A stretch of DNA of 64,000 nt, taken from NCBI GenBank assembly GCA_936432065.2, contig OW386287.2, positions 187,611,729-187,675,728 of the forward strand, read 5' to 3'. Below the pieces are notes generated by a model that was given only the letters and a program-made list of their open reading frames with translations, was not told the origin of the DNA and made no database searches. Both the position numbers and the translations under genes were made by a program. Origin of the DNA: Rutpela maculata (lineage: Eukaryota > Arthropoda > Insecta > Coleoptera > Cerambycidae). This document shows, in pieces, positions 48,603 to 59,300 of the stretch; position 1 is the stretch's first letter, and the number at the start of each line of letters is the position of its first letter.

Positions 48603-51600
48603 GTGTATGTACACTTCTGTGCAATAAAATCCTGTACACCCATTTTTCGCTATATTAGTAGTCTTTTATTTGCATGAGGATTAGTTCACTTGGGTCACAT
48701 CTGACCAGGTCAAAATTGACCTGACTTAAAGCAAATAAAATAAGACAGTTTTGTTTGGAGTTTTGACAATTTAAAAAGTTAATTTTTGCTAATTTTAAAC
48801 ATGAATCAATTACCAGTTAATTTAAGAGATCCTGAGACAAATTTATTATATTCATTTTATATCCCAGAAGAAAATTACGACAACTTTGATACACCTAGGA
48901 ATTGTATAAAATTTTGTTGCTATGTACAAATAATGTTTGTAAACGGGAATATTCTTGATTTGTAGGACTGTTTTCATTCTTCAATATTTTTAAGTTGAAA
49001 TTTCGACGAAGAAAACTGTCAAAGACGTCAGTAATTCTACCCCACCACTTAACTAACCAAAAGTTCAGAAGTGAGTATCCTGTGCGGGGTGGATCAGCAT
49101 CGGGAAGGGGGGATCTGACCTGATTACTTCTGACTTTAGATCAGTTGTAAATAAAATATGACAAACTGCTGAATTATGTGACCAGGCTCAGAAGTGACCT
49201 GATCCTCATGCAAATAAAAGACTACTAGTGTATCATTCTTTATTTATTTGTCAGCGTCAGTGTCATATTTTCGAAATGCCAAAATTAACTGAACATGAAA
49301 AAATTCTAATTCTAAAATTGAAGAGGGATGGTTTATCAGAGCAGTTGCTAACCATTATCACTTAAATAAAAGTACCGTTATGAGTGTGAAGAAAAGGTGG
49401 GAGGAGGAAGGTATCATAAAGAGAAAAGACTGTTCAGGCTGACTGAGAAGCTCAAAATGAAACGCTCCTTGACTATTTGAGGGAAAATTCGTTTCAAACA
49501 GCATTAGATGCTCTGTCCATGACAAATTTTCCAGTATCGAGGTCAACAGCTAGCCAAAGGATAGGAAAATCGGAATTAAAAACTGTGTAAGTGCCAAGAA
49601 GACCATATTAACAGAAGAACATAAGCAAGCCCGCATTCTGTTTTGTTTAAATTTTGTCTATCTCCCTTTGGAGTTTTGGAAGAATGTTGTGTTTACCGAT
49701 GAAAAAGTTTTTCAGTCTTGTAATGGCGGACATATTCGGGTGTACCGTCCTGCAAATACCAAGTTTCACGAACGCTAAGTGTATCCGCGGAATAGGTCCG
49801 GGCGATTTTCTGTTAATGTTTGGGCATGGATAAGCATGTAAAATTATCACAGGCAGACACATGCAGAACAGCCATGCAGAAAACCGCTTTTTAATGTTTT
49901 GAGCTTTCAGAATCTGGCCTGATCTCCTACACAATTTTTCAATGTCAATTTTACTTCCACGTCCAGTGGAAGTGTAGTAACGACAAAAAATTTTTTTTAA
50001 ATTTTTATTGCTCAAATAGGCTTAGAATGTCATGAAACGTCGAGATTTTAAGTTTGAGTGAAAAAAAAATTATGTCTGTCTGTAACTTTTTTTTGTGCTC
50101 ACGTTTACTCTGGAACCGTTTGAGATATTGACTTGAAATTTGGTACACATATGTACTTTAACGAGATCTAGAACTAGATTATATTTTCATCTTGTTTCGT
50201 CGAAGGGTTGGGGGGTAAATTGGGGTAAATTTGGGGTAAATTTGGCATAAATAGGTAAATCAAATAGGTAAGAGTCCATAAAATTGGTATTTACTATATA
50301 CAAGAGAAGCTAAGGTGTCAAAAAAAAATTTGGCATTAGCCACCCCCACCCCATTATTAAAGGGGATAAAAAAAAATGTGATTTAGTGTGTGTACAAGAA
50401 CCGGAAACCTCAAAATATTTTTTTACTTCATCCACCCTCACTACCACCCCCACCCCACTACCGATGTGGGGTATCGTTTTATGGGTTTTTGGGGTAGAGG
50501 ATTTCAAATATTATATTATTAAAGTTCCATAAACAATTATTTCCACATACAAAATTTTTTCGTTGTGACTGATAGAAAATCTGGATGTGGAAGTAGTGAT
50601 TCCTTGGGCAGCAGATTTTACATTTGTTATAAATCGAAATCATTAAATCATTAATATTTTTCTAAATACCTTACTTATGACATTTCACAATCAATATCAC
50701 TTTTACTTCCACGTCTTGTGGAAGTATAGTAACGACAAAAAAATTTTTTAAAATTTTTATTGTCCAAATAGGCTTAAAATGTCATGAAACGACGAGATTT
50801 TAAGTTTGAGCGAAAAAAAAATTTCTGTGTGTCTGTCTGTCGGTCTGTCTGTCTGTCGGTCTGTCTGTCTGTCTGTCTGTAACTTTTTTTGTGCACACGT
50901 TTACTCTGGAACCGTTTAAGATATTGAAATTTGGTACACATATGTACTTTAACGAGATCTAGAACTAGATTATATTTTCATCTTGTTCCGTCGAAGGGTT
51001 GGGGGGTAAATTTGGGGTAAATGGGTAAATCAAGCAGGTAAGAGTCCATGAAATTGGTATTTAGTATATACAAGAGAAGCTGAGGTCTCAAAAAAAATTT
51101 TGGCATTAGGCACCCCCATTACCACCCCCACCTCCTTATTAAAGGGGATGAAAAAAAAATGTGATTTAGTGCATGTACAGGAACCAGAAACCTCAAAATA
51201 TTTTTTTTACTTCATCCACCCCCCACTACCACCCCCCTATCACCACCCCCACCCCACTACCGATGTGGGGTATTTTATATATATTATATATTTTATATAT
51301 ATCATGTCCATGATAACTTACCTACTTTTAACACCCATGCTGACTTTCATCACTATGAAACACGTCGTAGAGATAACATAAGAACTGAGTACACAAGGCT
51401 AACTAGAGGGCAGACTGGTGTTAATTACCATGGTATTAAATTATACAACTTATTAGATGACCGTATTAGAGTTTTACCTAAACAAAAATTTAGATCCACA
51501 ATAAAAGGTTTTCTGTTAAAAAATGCATTCTTCTCAAATGAAGATATAGTGAGAGAAATTGTAAATTGTAATTTTACTTAAACTTATGTTCTGTGATATG

Positions 51601-54600
51601 ACAAACACTATATTTTTTTTTCTGTTTGATTTTATATAGCTTTTTATTCCATTTATTACAATTTCGGCCATTTTTACATAATTTTAAATCTATTGTATTG
51701 TGTTTTACCTATTTGTAAGTGTAACTGTTTGACGTGTGTACAATTTTTTATAAATTTTTAACATGAATAAATCTATCTATCTATCTATCTATCTATGGGT
51801 TTTTGGGGTAGAGGATTTCAAATATTATATTATTAAAGATCCATAAACAATTATTTTCACATACAAAGTTTTTTCATTGTGAGTGACTTGGATAGAGAAT
51901 CTGAATGTGGAAGTAGTGATTCCTTGATTTTATAATATATATATGCAGGGGCGTAGATATGACAGTGAATGGGATGTAAATATTTTATGCAAAATGGAAA
52001 ATAAACGTTAATTAAATGTAAAACAGCAATTCAGCTGATTCCAAAAAACCAATTATTTGTGACACTTGTAATGTACATCTCTGCAAAGGATGCTCACAAC
52101 TATCATCTAGTGAAGTAAAGGTGATTGAATTAGCTCAGAGAAGGATGATTTATTTGTGTCCAAGATGTGTTATAAAACCGAATGAGAATGCAATTAGTAA
52201 AGAAATTAAAAAACTTTTGGAAGTGCTTAATGAAAAAATAATAAAAATTGATGAGATTTACTTAGAAAAAATTGAACATCTTCAGACTCTGGTTGAACAG
52301 AAGGATATAGATATGCGTAAGAATATGAAAGAACAGTTGCAAATTTTTGAAAACGTATTCTCTCTCACATTAGTAATCTACATGGTTATTCAAAAGAAAA
52401 TGCAATGGAGAAAAATAAAGAAGTACATAAAGATACTACAAATAAACCAATCATCCCGTCAGTATTAAAAACACCTTATACGATAACGTCAAAGGCAAAT
52501 ATTCAAAAATCAAGTACATCATCTGCGGCAATTAGAACTGATAAAACAAATACCTCTAAAAGTGGCTACGAAATTGAACAGGCACAAAGAGAATTAGCAA
52601 ATAGAATAATAAATTTGGGACAAGTCGATAATTCTATTAGTACAAATGCAATTAATGTTTGTGAATCAGTAATTCACTCTTCAGATGATCGACCAAATGA
52701 TGATAACTTTATTCATGTTAAGAACAAGAAAAAATAGAGAAGAAGAGGCAACATCGGTACAGGAGATGACAATCAAACCGAAGTGAATAATTTTGAAGGA
52801 AGTGCAGTAAGGAAAAAATAAAAAGAACTGAAAAAGTTAAAGACAATGCAGACTTTAAAAAAATAAAACAATATCTAAAAAATAAGTTGAAAGTGGAGAA
52901 TGCAGAAGATATTAGTGTTAAGTGGCTAGATACTTACTATAAAGCCAAGGAAAACAATTGTTATTTAATAGGGTTCGATAAGAAATGTTCAGACAGTATA
53001 GCCAAAAGGCGAGGTTCGACTTCCAAAAAGGTGAGCGATTCCTGGATAAACCTAATCATCATAAAAATGGAGTAGGAGACAGTGAAAATGTACATGAGGA
53101 TGTGGCGGAGGATTTTCACATAGCATAAATGAAGAAAACACTGAAAAGTCTAATAAATCATTAAGAAGCACTTTATGATTGATTTGTCTCATGTAAATTG
53201 TCAAATATCAGTTAACATTCCACCAAATAATTCTAATTCCACAAATCGTAGGCCTACCTCGTTTTTGTGTTATTATCAAAACTGCCGTAGTGTGCTAGGT
53301 AAAACCTCAGACATATTTGTAAATTGTGGGTCATCAGACAACCAGTATAGCCTCATTGCACTTAAAGAAACATGGCTAAATGATACGGTACACGATTCAG
53401 AACTATTCGACTTAACTAAATATAACGTATTTCGTAAAGATCGCGATTTCAGTTCCACTAATACAACCAGAGGTGGTGGAGTTCTCTTAGCTACTAAAAA
53501 ACACATACATGTTTCTGTAATTGACGTCTACTCAATATGTGATACTATCCGCGATATTAAGTTTATTGATATTTTGGGTGTTAAAATATGTCTTAGGAAA
53601 TCTGTGATATACGTATTTGTATTATATGTTCCGCCTCAAATTTCTGCAGCTGACTATGAAACTCTCTTTGATGCACTTGAATAATTCTATTATATTTATG
53701 AAAACTGTCTATTAGTTATTGGTGATTTTAACATACCTGATTATGTTGGCATGCATATGGGTACCTATGATAGAAAAGCACTGTCGGTCCAAAATTTTTC
53801 AAGTTTTTACAATCTTACTCAGTATAACAATATAACAAATTGCAACGATAAGATTCTAGATCTAGTACTGGCCAATCTAAATTGCGAAGTTTCTAAAACT
53901 CCGGATTCTTTTGTATCTGAAGATGCTTATCACCCGACATTAATGATTAACATGTCTTGCAACGACAAACCCATAAATTTTCCTGTAATTAGTGATAATG
54001 AGTATAATTTTAGGAAAGCAAATTTTCCCAACCTTTATAATGATCTAACATTAACTGATTGGAGTTTTTTAAATAATATAGGGGATGTAAATGACATGGT
54101 GGAGGGATTCTACTCTAGATTGTACTCTCTTTTTGAAAAACGTGTCGAAAAAGAAAACATGCTCTCGCAAATACCCAGTTTGGTATAATAAACACTTAAT
54201 AGTTAAATTGAAAGCTAAAAATAAAGCATATGAGAATTACAAAAAATGTAAAAGTTCTGAAAATTATAATATCTTTCAAAAACTAAGAGCAGAGTTCAAA
54301 ACTGAAAATCACTTAGCCTACAGGCAATATATTCAGAAAATTGAAAATGAATTAAGAGTTAATCCAAACAAATTTTGGACATTTTTAAACTCTAAGAAAT
54401 CGTCTCCGTCTATGCCACTAAACATGAAATACAATGGTAAAGATATAGACAATCCCTTTGAAATTGCTTCAGCATTTGCTGATTTGTTTTCCAAATCCTT
54501 TTCTGAATCCGCTTTAAACTTTCATCCAGATAATCTAGACGGTATGGCTCCAACCAGCGTTTTACATATAGCTGATATTTCTCCTAATGATGTTGAAAAA

Positions 54601-56320
54601 GCTATTAAAAGAATTCAACCGAATATGACCATGGGACCGGATAATATACCTGCGTTTCTTATTCGCGACTGTGCCATAATACTTGCAATTCCACTCTGTA
54701 TTATATATAATATGATTTTAAAGACCTGTTCCTTTCAGGCAGTATGGAAACTGTCTAGAATCACACATATTAAAAAAAAGGCAGCATTAATGACATTACT
54801 AATTATAGACCAATTACGATAATCAGCAATTTGAGTAAAATTCTTGAAATTATTTTATATGATCATCTATATGCTCATGTTAACAACAGTTTAGTACCTG
54901 AGCAACATGGTTTTGTCTCAGGGAGATCAACAGTAACTAATCTGGTTATCAAAACGCAATTTATCAGTGAAGTCTTAGATCAGAGAGGTCAAGTAGATGT
55001 TATCTACACCGACTTCTCTAAGGCTTTTGATAAATTGGATCATAACATTCTACTACATAAGCTCCAACATTTTAGCGTATCTTCAGATTTCTTAAACCTA
55101 GTAACGGCATACTTAACTGATCATTGGCAATATGTACTAGTTAGAGGCCATAAGTCTGAAAAATTTTTGCAAACATCTGGTGTACCTCAGGGCTCCACTC
55201 TTGGACCCCCGTTTTTCATAGTGTTTATTAATGATATTGCAACTAAAATTGATGTAAATTACCTTTTATATGCCGATGATTTAAAAATATTCAGTCAAAT
55301 TAACACACTAGCAGACTGCGAACATCTGCAAAGAAACCTACACCATATAAATAACTACTGGTGCATTGAAAATAATCTATTTTTGAATATCAGTAAACGC
55401 CATGTTGTATCCTACTGAGAAAGCATAATACTTGTCTATTTGACTACAAAATTTCTAATAAGGCTCTAGAGAGACCTAATTGTATTAAAGACCTTGGTGT
55501 CCTTTTTGACCCACAGTTAACCTTCATTGACCATATTGACTTAACTGTTACATCTTCCTTTAAAACACTAGGATTTGTCTTAAGAAATATCAAGGACTGA
55601 AATTATATTGATTCATGCAAACTATTATTCAACTGTTTCGTACGATCAAAGTTGGAGTACGCGTCAATTATATGGAATCCAATTTATAACTGTCACATTT
55701 CAGCACTCGAAAACATTCAACGACGCTTCCTAAAAAATTTATATTTCACTTGGGCACTATCCTTCTCAAGGATTTCCCCAAGATATTCTTTTATCTACTT
55801 TTAACTTTGACAGTCTCCTAAAGAGAAGGACTACTCAGTCAATAATTTTTTTGTACAAAAAATCACATTAAGTGTGAAAATCTCCACAATAGCATTTTTT
55901 ATGTTGTACCGCGTATTGCCTCAAGACACAGTGATACATTTTTGCTTCCTACCCCCAGAACAAATGTACTAGTGCAATCACCACTCTTCCAGATGTTCTC
56001 AAACTATAATAGTGTAAATACTCAAATAGATATCTTTGATACTAACATCCAAGGAATTAAGCAACTATGATTTTTAAATTTATATAATTGCATATTTTGT
56101 ACGTATATGTGTATGTTTTTCATGGTATTACAATAAGTTGTTTGTATTTTATTCATGTTTCACATGTCATTATTTTTGTATTTTGATCTATATTCGAATT
56201 TTACTAAGTTGTTTGTCTTCTATTTACTTGTTTTTATATCATTGTTCTTGTAGTTATACATTTATGCATGTATGTACCCTTATCCTGTAATTGGACATTG
56301 GTCTGTTGGATATTGTAACA

Positions 56321-56351
<31 letters not shown>

Positions 56352-59300
56352 AAAAAAGCTAAATTCCAAAAAAACTGATTCACATCACTTAATATTAGTA
56401 AAAACTGGGTTACTTGATTTTTCTAGTGTACGGGATTTTATTGCACAGAAGTGTATGTGTGTATGTATGTGAACACGATAGCGGCAAAACTGCTAAACGG
56501 ATTTGGATGAAACTTTGCATGAGGAATTCTTTAGTGCTCCAGAAGATCTGAAAAGGTTTTGGTTGAAATCGGATTACGTTTAGTGCCGTTTTGGCACAAC
56601 AAGTTGTTTATTTTATGATTACTTACAATTTGTATGCCAACCATTGAAAAGCAGTAAAAATTCCAATTTCAACGATATATTACACTTGCACTTTCGATTT
56701 GATTTCCGTGAAAAAAATTAAAAAGAATTCGTTATAATGTGCACACATGACAGCATCCAAAAAATATTATTGCTACTATTGTTAGGGGAAAATGTATTTT
56801 GCCATCTGTCAAAAATATTTAGGTTGGTAACCTTTGTAGATGTTGATTTATAGGTTAACGTAACCTCAAAGTTTAAGATTTTTAAGTTAATAATCTTGTT
56901 TAATGTTTGTATCTGCATTTTAAGCTTGGAGCCATACTGGCCAAGCGGATATTTGAAGATTCATGCAAATATATTTTTAATATTGTTAATTAATAAAATT
57001 AAAGTAATTATAGGTTAGATTTCTAACCTGTAAAATGCGTTTTATTTTATTGGGACAAACTATTTAAAACTTCATAAACATTACATTGAACTAGATTTTG
57101 GTTGAAAATACGGGAACCAGGTGGAAATTTTAATAGCTACATAATACTTGTAAATTTTAAGAAATATTTATATTTTTGAGGTTAGCTGTGACATCATGTG
57201 CAGATGCCCCATAGGTTGTCTGTAAATTTATTTCATAACCTAAAAAACATTCAAATCAACCCAAATATTTTTGACAGATGCCAAAACTTATTTTAGTTGG
57301 TTTTTTTAAAGGTAATAATTGTTTATAGCCGTGTTCGGATATTACGTCTAACTGATGGGACGCGTCACAATCGTTCGTTTAATGCAAATCGAGCTAACCA
57401 AGCTAAATCTGAAACGTTCGAATATTACAAAATAAAGCCCTCGAACAAAGCTCGACTTGCTCAGACCTTTTTGATTGAGCAGGAAGATTTTAATTTGACG
57501 CATGCATAGTCTGCTTGAATTGTCCATAATGTTATTCACTTGTTAGAGTGTGATTTTGGCTAAATTCTGTGTTGTTATTTTTTTTTGCTATCCAATATTC
57601 TACAAAATCTTCGAAACGTTATCTGTTAATACCCTTATAATATCCGGCAATTGATTAACATGCAATATAAACAAACATGAGAGGTTATGTTTTAACAGAT
57701 TGCTTGTAGTCCACTTCAGTTTGTTCGATATTTATTCATGAAATAAATGGCTCCAAAGTCACGTGTAATTTATCTGTTTGCTCAGTGCTCTGTTTTTATA
57801 TGTAATATCCAAGTACAGCTTATAAAGATACACTATGTGGGGAGGTTCCAGCCGCTTCCAGTAGCTGCTGATTTTTTTATGTAAAATTATTTCCGAAATT
57901 GGATAAGAAGGAAAAAGTGAAAATAAGTATCAATTTTTTTATAATATCTTCAAAGCGGCTTAAAATATAAGATTTGTATTTTAAATTTAGATATAGCCCA
58001 TCTGGACACTAGTTTATATAGTATTAATCAAACACACTCTTTGCATCTTAAGGGACGGAGCTGCTTTCAAGTAATTTATGTTTACAAGTCAACGTGAGTT
58101 TACAGCATTTTATTAAGAAATCCCGAGAGAAATCCTTCTACACAAAGAATACTTTAAAATGTTAAGTACATGAAACAATTGAATTAAACATAAAAAATTG
58201 CTAATTATCAATTATAAAAACTGTTCAATATGTCCTCCATTTTCCCTATAATGTACAATACAAATCTTTTTTTTCTAAGGCACGTTGAATACCCTGTAAA
58301 ATTCCTGCATCATTATGTAGCATTGTAAACTCTTGATTTTAAATAACTACACGGTGAAGTCAATAGGGGTAAGGTCAGGAGACTGAGCATGCCACTTATC
58401 GGAGCATCGGCACCACAGCCAATCCATTTGTTAGGATAGTGGTTGTTTAACCATCTTCTACATGTTCTATTATAATGTGGTGGTGCGCCATCATGCATAA
58501 AAAGCATGTTTTTTCTCTTCGCATTGAAATATTACTCAATAATTCATGCAAGGTGTTTTCCAAAAAATCATAGTACGTATCACATATACTATTTAAATTT
58601 CCAGAAAAAATATAATATCTAACAAACTGATTCCCTAGAGTCATTACCGATACATTTATTTTGAAAGTTGAAAATGGGTTTATATTTTTGCATTAGGATT
58701 TTCCTTAGCCCAGAAATATTCCGAGAGTTAAACATGCATTGTCGTATAAATGTAGCCCCATTATCTCATTTATTCTAATATAAATGGAAATATTTTTACA
58801 CAAAATAATTATAAATATCTTTCAGACGTATTGCGGATTCTATAAACATCAAATAGAAGCAAACCTCGTAGGAGCAGAAATTTTGTTTGAAGCCATGGGT
58901 TATAAGCATTATGGAGATGGAATTTTAATACTAGAAGGTCCAATTTGTCCTGATCGTGTGGCTGCAGTTTCCAAAGATTGTCTTATCGCTTATGTCGAAT
59001 GTCAGGTAATTTACATAAAATATAAATAATTTTGTACTGTTTAAAAATATCCAAAAAGCGAAACATTTATTGTCTTTCTTCTTCAGATTATGAAAGCGAT
59101 ATGGGAGGAAATATCTTCTTCCTTTAAAATAACATGGTTGGAAGTTTTGGAATTCCGAAAATCACACTTATGCAGCTTGGAGCAGTCAATAAAAGCATTA
59201 AGATATCGTCATCACCAGCGTCAGTATCAGGAGCATAGTCGAAGCTATTCCCAAGGATCAGATCCCTTTGGCGGCATCCGATGTCAACCTATACCTATCC

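Larger units (their letters stand above)
52020..56350 (+). mobile_element. Jockey/CR1-like non-LTR retrotransposon, nearly full length
   Basis: ORF1-like, endonuclease and RT regions follow in order, ending at an AAAT tail (56325-56350). It lies inside the Tc1-like element. Several frameshifts break it, so it is not active as read. Confidence 0.88.
48612..56453. mobile_element. Tc1-like element swollen to 7.8 kb by nested insertions
   Basis: It begins CACTTCTGTGCAATAAAATC and ends with the inverse, GATTTTATTGCACAGAAGTG, with TA on both sides (48610-48611, 56454-56455). Inside are a 572-bp MITE, a decayed Tc1 transposase, two tandem repeat units and two non-LTR insertions. It lies in intron 2 of tamo. 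Confidence 0.85.
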
